Assembly (NCBI GenBank): GCA_902618175.1
Contig: CACMZN010000004.1
Location: 21,990 to 85,989, forward strand
Reading direction: 5' to 3'
Source of the DNA: an uncultured Verrucomicrobiota bacterium
GTDB lineage: Bacteria; Verrucomicrobiota; Verrucomicrobiia; Opitutales; Seribacteraceae
DNA length: 64,000 nucleotides
The position numbers and the translations under genes are program-made. Positions 16,762 through 26,790 of this stretch are shown here, piece by piece; positions within the stretch are counted from its first letter, which is position 1; every line of letters begins with the position of its first letter. Under the pieces are notes generated by a model. It ran no database searches and was not told the origin of the DNA. It saw nothing but the letters and a program-made list of their open reading frames with translations.

Positions 16762-17518
16762 TCACATCAACCCTTTCATACCTTATACCAAAGTCAAGTT
16801 TTGGTGAGATTCAGTTCTTAATTCTAGAATAATTGGGCGGATTCGAATTAACTTTCTCAGGCGTTTAGTGACCTTTATGGATCCAAAGATTTTGACTTTA
16901 TCATGTTTGCCCAGCGTATGAAAGTACACTAATCCAAAAAATGGGATGGTTGAAGTGGAGCGCTCCATTAAAGCAGTGTGGAACAAAATCAGTAGCCAGA
17001 ATGGTACTGCTTTCTGACTGATTATTTGAGAAATACTAAGTCAATGGACGAGCATCCGGAGCAAAAATTTCATAGGAATTCCTATTGATCTTGGAAAATC
17101 AAAAAGGACTTCGAATCAGATTTTCCAACTGTTCCAATCAGATACACCCGCTCACGGCATAGGGTTCTATGCGCCAACGATAAGTAACTTGGTGTTTGAA
17201 AAGCAGAGATCAGTCGTTCGAGATTATATGTCGATAAAATTTTTGAAGGTGAAGAATTTCTTGTCCATCAATCGATTTTTTTAAAAAGGGAGCATCGTAT
17301 CAAGCCATTCAGCTTCGCACTTGAGAATGGATGGCCCAGCAAAATGAAGTGTGAAGCCATTGGAAAGAATGTCGGTGAATATCAGGCAGGTGAAAAAAAG
17401 ATAAAATTTACAAAATGCATTCAAAACTCGAAAGTACCATCTATTTGTTTGATGGAAGAACTGAAAAAGTCTGAATTCTTCAATCATTTTTGTCGGAATT
17501 TTTGAAATAGCTAGCAAA
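16762..17518. other. Gene-free interval
   Basis: No convincing gene in 757 bases. The reverse-strand open frames at 16783-16986 and 17281-17517 give unrecognisable products without start signals. A perfect 14-base palindrome ATAGGAATTCCTAT sits at 17072-17085. The interval may contain the decayed remains of a gene, but I cannot identify one. The promoter of the protease gene should lie at its left end. Confidence 0.4.
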
Positions 17519-19909
17519 TTACTCCGGCAAGGCGGCTAAATAGCTCTTCAACAAATCCTCGGTATGATTACTGAGTTGATCTATTATCGGTTGCAAAGTA
17601 GCAACTTCATTGTCTTTTACTAAACCCTTCTCGTTTTCAAGCTCATAAAGCTTGGCCAATTCGCGGTGTCTTTCCAAATTGATCGACTCCGCATACCACA
17701 TGGAGTTAGTGAATCGGGCCTTCTTGAGTTTGAGTTGACTACTCTTGAGATTTGAAGTTGCTGCCAACAACATTTCTTCATTCTTCGTATATGCCTTTTC
17801 CGCATTTTCAAAAAGCGTGGATATTCGCTCAAGTTTGTTCACCTTGTCCTTACTTACAGCGATTGCATCATCCCAACTTTTCTTCCTATTTTCCTTATTT
17901 AAGTCCAAAGCAACAAGATCAGCTTTTGCTTTTTTAAAGCTCAACTCAGTTGATTTCGCAGCTTTCTCGAGGGAGTTGCAGAGCTTGGTGATTTTTGAAA
18001 GATCTGTCTTGAGCGAAGACAACTCCTTTTTTGTCTTAGACAAATCCAAAGGAGTTGAGTTGGTTTTCTTTTTTAGTTTGGATGATCTTTCGGCAAGCAA
18101 GGAGTCATCTGATTTATGTAGTCCTGCTTTTGCATAACTTGATGAGGATTCAGATGTGTTCAAGGATTTGAGTGCGAATGAAGAAATTTGTTCTTCGAGA
18201 TTGAGCTGTTCCTCCGACAACTTGTTCTTTTTCTTTTTTGCGTTTTTCAATTCCAAATTTTTAGTCTTTAGCAGGGTATAATTCTGATGCATGGATTTGT
18301 GAACCTCAGAGCGTCGTGAAGAAGCTTCCTGATAAGCGGTTTTACTCAACTCCACAGCTTGGCTGGCTTCAGTGGCAGCTTTTTTTGCTAATTCAAGTTT
18401 GATCTGTAATTCATTCATCTTTGTTTTTAGACTGGAAGATTCACTAGTGTGGGACAAATGTATTGATTTTGCTTTCAGTGCTTCCGATTGAGCTTTTTTC
18501 AGAAGTTCAAGAGTATGTTGATGATTTTGTTCGATGGTGGTGGGATTTCCAGAAAGAGTTCCTGTCTTTTCGCCGGTTTTTGAATCCCAAACGGAAATTT
18601 CACCAGTCCAGTCGGCTACGATTATTCTTGAGCCGTCATGAGAAAAGCAGGCTTCAACCACAATGTCTTTAAAATCGGAAAAAACCTCTTTCTCTTTTCC
18701 GTCCAAGTCCCAAAGGATCGCCCGCTCGTCTCGACCAGCGGATACTAGATTGACGTCGAGGTCGAAATCCAGCGATAGGACACCACCGGAATGAGCGTTC
18801 CAGGACTTGACTTGCTTACCGTTCTGCATTTCCCATGTGCGAATGGTTCCATCTTCAGAAGCAGAGGCCAACATGTTGGAATCAATTCTCCAAGCCAAAC
18901 TGGTAATTGCTTCCTTATGTCCTTCGAATGAGTAGAAAGGATTTCCAGTCCTCGTTTCCCAGATGTGCAGACCACCGTTTCGATCACCGGTCGCCAAAAG
19001 TATGCCATCGGGAGAAATTGATACTTGGGTGACCCATTCCGAATGTTTTTCAATTTGGTAAAGAATTTCGCCTGACGATAAGTCAAACATCTTGACGATC
19101 TTGGAAGGACCTCCAATCACAACTAAACTTTGATCAGGAGAGATGTCGGCAGTCAGTATCGAGTCTCTTTCTTCGCCCAAAGACAAAACGCGCCTTCCAG
19201 TCTCAACATCCCATCCAACGACTCGACCGCTTTTTCCACCTCTACCGCCTCCAGCCAAAAGAATTCTTCCATTTCGACTAAAGTTGAGAGATTCAGCGAA
19301 ACCCTCCGGGAAAGGGAGGATGCCAAGTATGTCAAGAGTATCGGTATGGTAGAGTAGAATTTGCTTTTGACCGGCGATCGCTACAATCGGAGACCATGGA
19401 GAATTTGCCATGGAGGCGGGTGCAAAAGATCTTTGGGTTACCACGACAGGTTCCTTCGGAAGATATTTCGGCATGGGCGGGGGACCTTCAGGTTTTCCCA
19501 AACTTGTGGAGTCAATTGAAAAATGGACGGAAGCTCTTTTCTTTTCCATTGGTTTTCCGGATGCAGTAGGCAAAAGTCCCTGGTCAATCCAATTCTTGAT
19601 CAAATCCAAACTGGCTTGCTCAATCCTTTCCCCTCTGGGAGGCATGTGAGGTTCTTCCAACCTAGCTGTCAAAAGATACAACAAGCTGCCTTCAGCGTCT
19701 CCCGGCAGAACAACTTCCCCGGAACTTCCACCGGCAAGAATACCATTCATTCCCGTAAGGTCTAGTCCACCCTTTGCTTTGTCCGGGTTGTGACAAGAAT
19801 TACAGGACTGTTCGAAGACAGGAGCTACATCATCTTGAAAATTTGGTCTTTCTCCTGAAGCGAACAGTTGTGTGAGGGGAAGGATGAAAAGTACAGGGAA
19901 AAGAATCAC
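17519..19909 (-). CDS. Exported cytochrome-c-domain / WD40 / coiled-coil protein
   Basis: 796 residues with a signal peptide (1-18). A planctomycete-type cytochrome c domain follows (NFQDDVAPVFEQSCNSCHNP, haem motif C36-C39-H40; MPPRGE carries the likely methionine ligand). From about 150 to 460 there are about seven WD40 blades, for example GHKEAITSLAWRIDSNMLAS and LASASEDGTIRTWEMQNGK. The remaining 320 residues are a long coiled coil rich in Lys, Ser and Leu (ELLKKAQSEALKAKSIHLSH onward). It is the last gene of a four-gene same-strand block with the DUF1501, PPC and DUF1549/DUF1553 genes, the usual set in planctomycetes and verrucomicrobia. It is probably periplasmic; its function in this set is not established. 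Confidence 0.88.
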   Translation of the reverse strand: MILFPVLFILPLTQLFASGERPNFQDDVAPVFEQSCNSCHNPDKAKGGLDLTGMNGILAGGSSGEVVLPGDAEGSLLYLLTARLEEPHMPPRGERIEQASLDLIKNWIDQGLLPTASGKPMEKKRASVHFSIDSTSLGKPEGPPPMPKYLPKEPVVVTQRSFAPASMANSPWSPIVAIAGQKQILLYHTDTLDILGILPFPEGFAESLNFSRNGRILLAGGGRGGKSGRVVGWDVETGRRVLSLGEERDSILTADISPDQSLVVIGGPSKIVKMFDLSSGEILYQIEKHSEWVTQVSISPDGILLATGDRNGGLHIWETRTGNPFYSFEGHKEAITSLAWRIDSNMLASASEDGTIRTWEMQNGKQVKSWNAHSGGVLSLDFDLDVNLVSAGRDERAILWDLDGKEKEVFSDFKDIVVEACFSHDGSRIIVADWTGEISVWDSKTGEKTGTLSGNPTTIEQNHQHTLELLKKAQSEALKAKSIHLSHTSESSSLKTKMNELQIKLELAKKAATEASQAVELSKTAYQEASSRRSEVHKSMHQNYTLLKTKNLELKNAKKKKNKLSEEQLNLEEQISSFALKSLNTSESSSSYAKAGLHKSDDSLLAERSSKLKKKTNSTPLDLSKTKKELSSLKTDLSKITKLCNSLEKAAKSTELSFKKAKADLVALDLNKENRKKSWDDAIAVSKDKVNKLERISTLFENAEKAYTKNEEMLLAATSNLKSSQLKLKKARFTNSMWYAESINLERHRELAKLYELENEKGLVKDNEVATLQPIIDQLSNHTEDLLKSYLAALPE

Positions 19910-19947
19910 AATGCTATTTTACGGTACTTTTGATTGAAACCAAAAAC

Positions 19948-22839
19948 TTAATGGTTGAAGATAAATTCCTTGGAGTTGAGCAATGCCCAGAAGATGTCTT
20001 CCAAGCTCTGTTGCTTTGCATCTTGATCGATGGAGGAGAGAAGAACTTTCTTCTCCTCTTGATTTGGTTTTCTTGAATAGCAACGAGTGTAGAGATCATC
20101 TAATATTTGAGAGTCATCCATTCCATCCTTGATCATTTCTGTTACCAATTTACCTTGTTTGATTCGATTATTGGTGGTGTCGCCATTCATTAGATGCAGA
20201 GCTTGGGATAGACTTGGTTCCATTTCCACCTCGCAGGAACATACGGTCTCGCGCGTTGCTCTCCCAAAGGTAGTGAGAAAATAATTGCTGATTTTTCCAT
20301 CTGCAATTTGAATGGCCTTTGCCCCAAGAGGAAGACCTTTGAACTTGTTTCTAGTTTGAGTTACCTGAGAGATGACGTCTAGCATGACTTCGGCTCTCAA
20401 CCTGCGAAGATGGGCTCTTGAAAAGTTTCTCAAGTCATCTTCGTTGGAAAGATTGGATTGAGTCGATAGCTGATAGGTTCTGGAATTACAGACATCGCGG
20501 ACCAGTTTTTTGAAATCGTATTCATATTGGGTGAAACGTCTCGCCAAATCATCCAAGAGTTCAGGGTTGGAAGGCGGGTTGGATATGCGCACGTCGTCGA
20601 CCGGTTCAATAATTCCCTGTCCAAAGAAATGGGCCCAAACAACATTAGCTAAATTTCGGGCGAAAAATGGATTATCGGGAGAAGCCAGCCAGTTGGCTAA
20701 AATCTCCCTGCGGTCATGCCCCTTGGGAATATTGGGAGCATCACCACCGAGAAATTTAGCCGGCATCGGTTTTTTGTGAACCGGGTGGTCAATTTCACCG
20801 CTTTTTTTGCTATATATGATCGACTCTCTGGGATCAGCGCCCCGTTTTCGCCCAATTTGGCTGAAAAAAGAGGCAAAAGAATAATAATCATCTTGGGTCC
20901 ATTGATCGAATGGGTGGTTATGACACTGGGCGCATTGAATTCGCATACCCATGAAAACCTGAGCAACGTTTTCAGTAATTTTTAAATTGTCTTTCACAAC
21001 TTGGTAGTAATTGGTAGCTGGGTTCACGAAGGTACCTCCTTTGGAAGTCAGCAATTCTTTAACAATGCGGTCCATTGGAACATTGTTAGCTATCCGATCC
21101 TTCAGCCAGTTGAAGTAGAGTAGAGTCGATTTGTAGCTCATCCCTTGGTTGTCGTCGGTTTGTATTTGCAAAAGTTCGGCGAATTTCATCACCCAAATTT
21201 CGGTGAATTCTTTCCGTTCGAGAAGTTTGTCGATCAGTTTTGATCTTTTGTCGGGAGTTTGGTCTTCAAGGAAGTCATTCAAGTCATCTTGGTTGGGGAG
21301 AAGTCCGATAATGTCCAGAAACACACGTCGGATGAAAACTTCGTCGCTGCAAAGACCTGAGGGAGTGATGCGAAGCTTGTGTAATTTATCATGAACAAGA
21401 GAATCGATGTAATTATTGGTGGGAAGTTTGGGACGTTCGTATTCAAGTTGTTCGGGAATCACAACCACTTGAACGCCGACCGTGAAGACGTTGAATCTAG
21501 CCATGATGAAAGCCTCTCCTCTTTTCCCGGCGGTGACCAAGCCATGGTCGTCGACGGACGCGGAAAGATCATTGTTCGACTGAAAAACCGTCAGTTTGGT
21601 GACATCCCTAGTAGTTCCATCAGAATAATGTGCAAGCACTGACATTTGTTGAGTCGCACCTGCACCCTCAAGAAGAGCAGAGGTGGGAAACAACTCGATT
21701 TTTTCAGGTTTGGCAATATTTTCACTATCTTTGAGCGCCCCCTTTCTCAACCAAGATACCAAAGTGGACCAGTGTTTGCTTTCTTTTCCAAATAATTTTC
21801 CTCCTGTGTGAGGAACGGCACCGATCGCCTTTTCCACAAGCATGCTTTCTTCAGGAAGGGCAAGATTGACTCGTCGGGTGCCTTGTTCACGGGTAATTCG
21901 ATGATGGTCACCCTCCGGATCATAACCAAACAAGGAAAGCATAAAACGGTCTTGTCCTCGTGCAGATCCATGACAGGAACCGGTATTGCAACCTGCTTTG
22001 AGAAAAACCGGCATCACGTCCAGTTTGAAACTTATGGGACGCTCTTCCAGTGCGCCCCTCACGGAAAGGGGAATTTCGATTTTTTGATCCTTAAAACGGG
22101 CGATCACCTTGGTTTTGCCATCTTTGACGGGAAAAAGGGTAAAGTCTTGGAGACTCGCGATTTTGGAATCCTCTACCTTTAGAGAAGATTCAGAAGTGAC
22201 TTCCCTAGTGACGTCGTCAGCATATTTAGCTACTAGAATAAGGGATTGAAAATCCTGTTTTGCATCCAGTGCAATTGCTTGCGGATAGGCAACCAAAGAC
22301 ACAACTTCTTTTTTGTCCGCTTTTTCTCGGAGGGAAAGTTGTTGGGAATTGAATTGCTTGAGTTGCACCCCATCTGGCCAGTTGGCTCCGTTTTCTATCC
22401 ATCGAGAAAGAATTTTCTTCTGTGGATCCGACAAAGATTTTCCTTCAGGTGGCATTGCTTCCATATCTTCACTCGGCAAATGAATTCTTTCCAACAGAAT
22501 GCTGTCTCGGATTTCACCAGAGACAATTGATGGACCTGATTCCCCTCCTCGCAACGAGTGAGAAAGCGTATCCAGTCTCAATCCACCTTTTTGCTCATTA
22601 ATTCCGTGACACGAGATACATGAAGATTCAAGAATGGGTCTTACTTCCCGATTAAAATCCGGAGACTTCGTAACCGGAAGTTGGATGGAATCACCCTTCT
22701 TTAAGGGGACGGTATTCGAGGCGGAAGCCTCAAGTTTGCTCGCATCATCCATTGAAGCCAGATTCAAAAACAGTAGAAAACCTAGATACCTCATCATCTC
22801 AGTTGGTAGCGGTCTTCGCTTCAAGTCGGAGTTTTTCAA
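19948..22839 (-). CDS. DUF1549/DUF1553 (PSD1) multihaem-type cytochrome protein
   Basis: 963 residues. An internal ATG (residue 15 or 16, MMRYLGFLLFLNLAS) gives a better signal peptide than the first codon. A cytochrome domain follows with CISCH (C74-C77-H78) and the MPP ligand site. Then come a BIG2-like domain, a second haem-like CxxxxCH site (GCNTGSCHGS), another BIG2-like domain, DUF1549 (IRRVFLDIIGLLPNQDDLND, ERKEFTEIWVMKFAELLQI), the conserved QCAQCHNHPFDQWTQDDYY, and DUF1553 (NPFFARNLANVVWAHFFGQG, SRTYQLS). Domain order is standard for this family. It starts inside the end of the upstream PPC gene (41-base overlap, less if the internal start is used). Role unproven; thought to be exported and tied to complex polymer use. 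Confidence 0.92.
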   Translation of the reverse strand: MKNSDLKRRPLPTEMMRYLGFLLFLNLASMDDASKLEASASNTVPLKKGDSIQLPVTKSPDFNREVRPILESSCISCHGINEQKGGLRLDTLSHSLRGGESGPSIVSGEIRDSILLERIHLPSEDMEAMPPEGKSLSDPQKKILSRWIENGANWPDGVQLKQFNSQQLSLREKADKKEVVSLVAYPQAIALDAKQDFQSLILVAKYADDVTREVTSESSLKVEDSKIASLQDFTLFPVKDGKTKVIARFKDQKIEIPLSVRGALEERPISFKLDVMPVFLKAGCNTGSCHGSARGQDRFMLSLFGYDPEGDHHRITREQGTRRVNLALPEESMLVEKAIGAVPHTGGKLFGKESKHWSTLVSWLRKGALKDSENIAKPEKIELFPTSALLEGAGATQQMSVLAHYSDGTTRDVTKLTVFQSNNDLSASVDDHGLVTAGKRGEAFIMARFNVFTVGVQVVVIPEQLEYERPKLPTNNYIDSLVHDKLHKLRITPSGLCSDEVFIRRVFLDIIGLLPNQDDLNDFLEDQTPDKRSKLIDKLLERKEFTEIWVMKFAELLQIQTDDNQGMSYKSTLLYFNWLKDRIANNVPMDRIVKELLTSKGGTFVNPATNYYQVVKDNLKITENVAQVFMGMRIQCAQCHNHPFDQWTQDDYYSFASFFSQIGRKRGADPRESIIYSKKSGEIDHPVHKKPMPAKFLGGDAPNIPKGHDRREILANWLASPDNPFFARNLANVVWAHFFGQGIIEPVDDVRISNPPSNPELLDDLARRFTQYEYDFKKLVRDVCNSRTYQLSTQSNLSNEDDLRNFSRAHLRRLRAEVMLDVISQVTQTRNKFKGLPLGAKAIQIADGKISNYFLTTFGRATRETVCSCEVEMEPSLSQALHLMNGDTTNNRIKQGKLVTEMIKDGMDDSQILDDLYTRCYSRKPNQEEKKVLLSSIDQDAKQQSLEDIFWALLNSKEFIFNH

Positions 22840-25270
22840 GTCTGCTGAGACGGCTATTTTTGGAGAGTTCTCCTTTTTTGGAACCTCTTCCTTCTGGTTT
22901 TTGAGGAGTTGCCTGTAAAGATGGATTATCTAAACGAATTTGTCCACCCTGGCCAACCGTATGAGTAATTAGATTTTCTTGGAGTGGCACTTTCGCAAAG
23001 CAAAAGAGATTTTTAGTCAGACCGGCTTTTGCCTTGGATTCCACTTTGATGGGAAAGGATACTTGTTTGGTATCGGAATCAAATTCAACTGCCTTGCTAG
23101 TGGAAAAAGGTGGCAGTCCCTTAATCTCAAGTTTTCCAACTCCCTCAAAGGGACGCTTAATGGATAGGTCACAAACGACGTCCCCTTCCTTTCCGCGCTC
23201 GATGGCAGTCATGTTAATCTTTAAGCTAAGATAGGGTTCCTCGACCTTCAGATCGATCAAGTTGGACGCCGCTATCATTTGCCCCCCTCCTTTTGCAGAG
23301 GATTCACCTAGTACCCCAATTTTCCAAGAGCCCAATGCGGCTCCCCCATTTGCGGTCAACGGGTAATATCCATATGATTTAACAGCAGGAATCTTTATGC
23401 TGCCGCGGGCACCGATTCCAGGAGGTTTGGACAAAATTTTAATTGTGACTTCGGAAGTGAAGTTTGCATCTCGAATTATTTCCACCTTCAAGTTTTGGGA
23501 TCCACCTTTAACCAAAGGCATAGCAGGTTGGTGCAAATTAATTTTGAAAGGAACAGGTTCGACAACAGCCATGGCCAAAGACTTGATCTCGGTTTCGTAG
23601 TAGGGTGTGTTGTTGGGAGGTCCATAGACTAATTCGACGCGGTGTTTGAAAGAGCCTTCAACTTCAAGATTTTTTTCCACGTCTTTGTGCAAAAGGGTCA
23701 AATCCACTAAGGAGGCAGATAGCGGAGCATCCTTGGTGGCTTCGAAAACGAGGGGAATCGAATTAAAATTCCCAGGGACACGCGGAGCAATCATGGAGAC
23801 GCCTTGAGGTAGATTTTTGGCCAGAATTTCAAAGCCGCCATTGAAATTCTTTCGGGTCACGTTCAAACCGGTGGCCACGCGGTTACCTTGGGCAATAGGC
23901 AACATCTGACGACTCTGGGAATCACGGTTTCCAAATCGTGGGATAGAAACATGAAATTCTGATACGAGTCGTTGTGTTTCAATACGATAAACGTGGGAGG
24001 GACTGCCCCTTCCCAAATGATCGGTGATGCGGAGAATATATTCCCCGTCTTTGGGAAAGGTTTGGGTGATCAAACTATCGGGGCTTCCATCAGCGTCGTC
24101 ATTTCCTCTAATGTGCTTGCCGTCGCCATGGTAGAGATTGATGAGCGGATCAAGGGGCGAAGAAATCGTACGAGCATGCGCCTTGATGTAAAACCGATCG
24201 TTTTTCTTTGCGTTAAAGCGGAAATAGTCGATGTCCCCATCTTTTTCGATAACGCCGTTGAATGCAAGGGGCAGGAAGGAATCGGATTGGGTCGCTTCCT
24301 TGGGATTCTGATTGGGTTCGGCTTCCATGACGGATGCAAAATCGCTGACCCGGATGCGATTCGGACTAGGACTGAGCAGTTCGTTTTCTGAGTGATGGTA
24401 TGCCAGAACCCCCTGACTCTCGGGTAAAGTTAAGCTTCTCTTGAACGTGCCTGCCGGGTCGCCTAAAAATGTAAATTCATAAGTTCCCCCTTTTTTCCCG
24501 CCGGCGGGAAAAACCACGAGGGGTCTGGGAAAGGAGCCCAGATGCAAACGGTAGTAGTATTTGTCTCCTCCTCGGTAGGAGGATTCTCGAACTTCTATGC
24601 GGTAGAGCCCATCTCTTGGAGCGAGGATACTCAGGGTGCTGTCCTGAAGTAGCAACTCAGTGTCGTCGGAACTGGCGACTTCGAATCCGCTTTCGTCCAA
24701 GATGGCAAGATGAGGATCAAACATAACCCCTGAAAGACGAATCGCTTCGATTTCCGCGCTTATTCTCTGTCCTTTGGTGGCGTTGATTTCGAAATAGTCC
24801 ACATCCTCATTTTTGATCACACCGTTTATGGTACAATTTAAGGATGTCCTTTGAGCTTCCTCAAAAGAAGAATTGGGCTCATTTTCGTTCTCATTGGGGA
24901 AGGGCCCAACCCAAAAAGTAAGGAGCTTGCTAAGTCCCTTGGGGGTTCTCAAACGTAGTTCGTGTTGGCCGAAATCGGTATCGGGAGAGATTAAGAAAGT
25001 AGCATTCACAACTTTGGAATTCTTGGCTTCTATTCCCCTGGCTTCTATTCCCTGGCTGTAGAAAATGATCTCAGTCGCATCTTTCAAGCGATTTCCCTCA
25101 ATAACAACTCTCTGCTCGCTACCAATCTGTCCTCCACGGGGTAAAAGGGATTGGACAAGGGGTTCGGTGGCGGATGAGTTGCAAATGGAAAAGCACAACA
25201 TTCCAATAAGCCAAACCAAAGAAGGTAATTCGGCAAGGTGTGCCATGGAATTTTGAATCTTTGTTCTCAT
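22799..25270 (-). CDS. Exported protein with PPC (pre-peptidase C-terminal) domains
   Basis: The frame opens with a TTG at 25303; the ATG at 25270 (MRTKIQNSMAHLAELPSLVW) gives a sensible signal peptide ending near CNSSA, though GGGAG lies right against it. About 823 residues. An IPT/TIG-like start (QSLLPRGGQIGSEQRVVIEG) is followed by two PPC-type blocks marked by IKNEDVDYFEINATKGQRIS and GVIEKDGDIDYFRFNAKKND, with DPLINLYHGDGKHIRGNDDA in the second. The C-terminal third is beta-rich and ends in a basic tail. These proteins always travel with DUF1501 and DUF1549/DUF1553 genes in this lineage, as here: it lies between them on the same strand. No catalytic motif; a binding or structural role is likely. 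Confidence 0.85.
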   Translation of the reverse strand: MRTKIQNSMAHLAELPSLVWLIGMLCFSICNSSATEPLVQSLLPRGGQIGSEQRVVIEGNRLKDATEIIFYSQGIEARGIEAKNSKVVNATFLISPDTDFGQHELRLRTPKGLSKLLTFWVGPFPNENENEPNSSFEEAQRTSLNCTINGVIKNEDVDYFEINATKGQRISAEIEAIRLSGVMFDPHLAILDESGFEVASSDDTELLLQDSTLSILAPRDGLYRIEVRESSYRGGDKYYYRLHLGSFPRPLVVFPAGGKKGGTYEFTFLGDPAGTFKRSLTLPESQGVLAYHHSENELLSPSPNRIRVSDFASVMEAEPNQNPKEATQSDSFLPLAFNGVIEKDGDIDYFRFNAKKNDRFYIKAHARTISSPLDPLINLYHGDGKHIRGNDDADGSPDSLITQTFPKDGEYILRITDHLGRGSPSHVYRIETQRLVSEFHVSIPRFGNRDSQSRQMLPIAQGNRVATGLNVTRKNFNGGFEILAKNLPQGVSMIAPRVPGNFNSIPLVFEATKDAPLSASLVDLTLLHKDVEKNLEVEGSFKHRVELVYGPPNNTPYYETEIKSLAMAVVEPVPFKINLHQPAMPLVKGGSQNLKVEIIRDANFTSEVTIKILSKPPGIGARGSIKIPAVKSYGYYPLTANGGAALGSWKIGVLGESSAKGGGQMIAASNLIDLKVEEPYLSLKINMTAIERGKEGDVVCDLSIKRPFEGVGKLEIKGLPPFSTSKAVEFDSDTKQVSFPIKVESKAKAGLTKNLFCFAKVPLQENLITHTVGQGGQIRLDNPSLQATPQKPEGRGSKKGELSKNSRLSRLEKLRLEAKTATN

Positions 25271-25307
25271 CTCCCAAAACCTAGTGAAAATGAAGGGAGA
25301 CAAAGGA

Positions 25308-26627
25308 CTAGACGCAGATTTCGTTTATTACTTTGCCTCCGTCGACAATTTCCATGGGTCTGTCACCAGGAGCCATCAACTCCTTGTCGGCTACGATTCC
25401 AAGACGATCGTATACGGTCGTCGCCAAATCCTCAACGCTTAGAGGATTGTCCTCCGGAGCAGTTGCAAAAGCATCAGACGAACCATAAACTTGTCCGCGG
25501 GTGATGCCGCCTCCGGCAAGAACCACGCTGAACACTTTCGGGTAATGATCACGACCATTGTCCTTGTTGATCTTGGGAGTGCGACCAAACTCGGAAGACA
25601 ACATTACCAGAGTGCTGTCAAGGAGACCTCGATCATCCAAGTCTGAAATCAAGGCAGCGAAGGCTTTGTCAAGGTTGGGCCCATGCTTTTCGAAACCGGC
25701 TTGTATGTTCTGATGCATGTCCCATCCGCCGTAGGTCATGGAAACGAAACGTACTCCGGACTCCACGAGACGACGAGATAAAAGCATTCTTTGTCCAGCC
25801 TCATTCCTACCGTAGCGTTCCTTGAGTTTGTCACTTTCCTTGGAAAGATCGAAGGCATTCCGAGCCTCCTCTGAGCTGATCAAGGAATAAGCGTCGTTGT
25901 AAAATTTGTCCATTGCCCCAAGAGCATCGGACTTTTCAAGCTTTCTAAAGTGTGAATCGACCACATTTAAAAGACTCTTCCTCTTGGAAAATCGATTGTC
26001 GCAAATCTGATCGGGTAAAGTCAGATCGCGGACTTTGAAATTTTCGTCAGCAGGATCCGAACCTAGTCCGAAAGGACCGAAGGATGAACTCAAATAACCG
26101 CTGCCGGCAAATTCATTGGGTACTTTCGGAATGCACACGTAAGGTGGAAGATTCCTTCGGGAACCGAATTCATGGGAAACCACGGAGCCCATACTAGGAA
26201 AACTGGTTGCCGGACTCGGACGGTATCCCGTAAACATATTGTGCGTACCCCGTTCGTGGGCTGCCTCGCCATGAGTCATGGAGCGACAGACGGTGATCTT
26301 GTCGGCAATTTTAGCGGATTCTTTGAAATTTTCAGAAAAACGAACTCCGGGAATCTTAGTTGGAATGCTGTTGAAAGGACCCCGGTATTCAAGGGGTGAG
26401 TAGGGTTTGGGATCCCAAGATTCCTGATGAGCCATGCCACCGGGCAAATAGATGTGTATGACGCTCTTTGCCTTTCCTTCCCTTGATTCGTAGTACTTTT
26501 GAGCTCCGTGAGCCTTGAATCGGAAAAAGTCTGCCAAGGTTAAGCCTAGACCACCGACCAAGCCGACATGCAAGAATTCACGACGAGAAAAATGAGAGGG
26601 AAACTCAAAACAAGGAGAATTTTTCAT
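25308..26627 (-). CDS. DUF1501 family protein, Tat-exported
   Basis: 439 residues. The N-terminus carries a twin-arginine signal, SRREFLHVGLVGGLGLTLAD, arginines 15 and 16. The body is the DUF1501 fold (related to alkaline phosphatase/sulfatase): KSVIHIYLPGGMAHQESWDP, TVCRSMTHGEAAHERGTHNM, VSHEFGSRRNLPPYVCIPK, LDDRGLLDSTLVMLSSEFGR and GRDHYPKVFSVVLAGGGI. The conserved aspartate, histidine and glutamate positions expected to bind metal are present. It is the first gene of the four-gene block. DUF1501 proteins have no settled activity; export through Tat implies folding with a cofactor in the cytoplasm. Confidence 0.93.
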   Translation of the reverse strand: MKNSPCFEFPSHFSRREFLHVGLVGGLGLTLADFFRFKAHGAQKYYESREGKAKSVIHIYLPGGMAHQESWDPKPYSPLEYRGPFNSIPTKIPGVRFSENFKESAKIADKITVCRSMTHGEAAHERGTHNMFTGYRPSPATSFPSMGSVVSHEFGSRRNLPPYVCIPKVPNEFAGSGYLSSSFGPFGLGSDPADENFKVRDLTLPDQICDNRFSKRKSLLNVVDSHFRKLEKSDALGAMDKFYNDAYSLISSEEARNAFDLSKESDKLKERYGRNEAGQRMLLSRRLVESGVRFVSMTYGGWDMHQNIQAGFEKHGPNLDKAFAALISDLDDRGLLDSTLVMLSSEFGRTPKINKDNGRDHYPKVFSVVLAGGGITRGQVYGSSDAFATAPEDNPLSVEDLATTVYDRLGIVADKELMAPGDRPMEIVDGGKVINEICV

Positions 26628-26702
26628 AACACTAATAATATAAATAACTCAATTCCAATATCCTAACAAGCCGTTTTTATCCCAAATAAAAAGCGATTAA
26701 AA

Positions 26703-26762
26703 TTGCAATGCAATTAAATGTAATTTAATAAAATATTAAAGGTTTATTCACTTGCATTGCAA
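26703..26762. promoter_or_regulatory. Pair of TTGCAWTGCAA palindromes, likely operator
   Basis: TTGCAATGCAA at 26703-26713 and TTGCATTGCAA at 26752-26762 are reverse complements of each other, each an 11-base palindrome around one central base, with centres 49 bases apart (about 4.7 helical turns). They flank an AT-rich stretch just before a gene for a small putative ribbon-helix-helix protein (start 26791) and lie between it and the divergent DUF1501 gene. Autoregulation by that protein is the simplest reading. Confidence 0.55.
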
Positions 26763-26790
26763 TTAGATTTGGTTTCCAATTAAAAGTAAG

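Noticed and set aside
17519..26627. Novel cytochrome/WD40/PPC/DUF1501 system
   Set aside because: This combination is well known and repeated many times in planctomycete and verrucomicrobial genomes, so it is not new.
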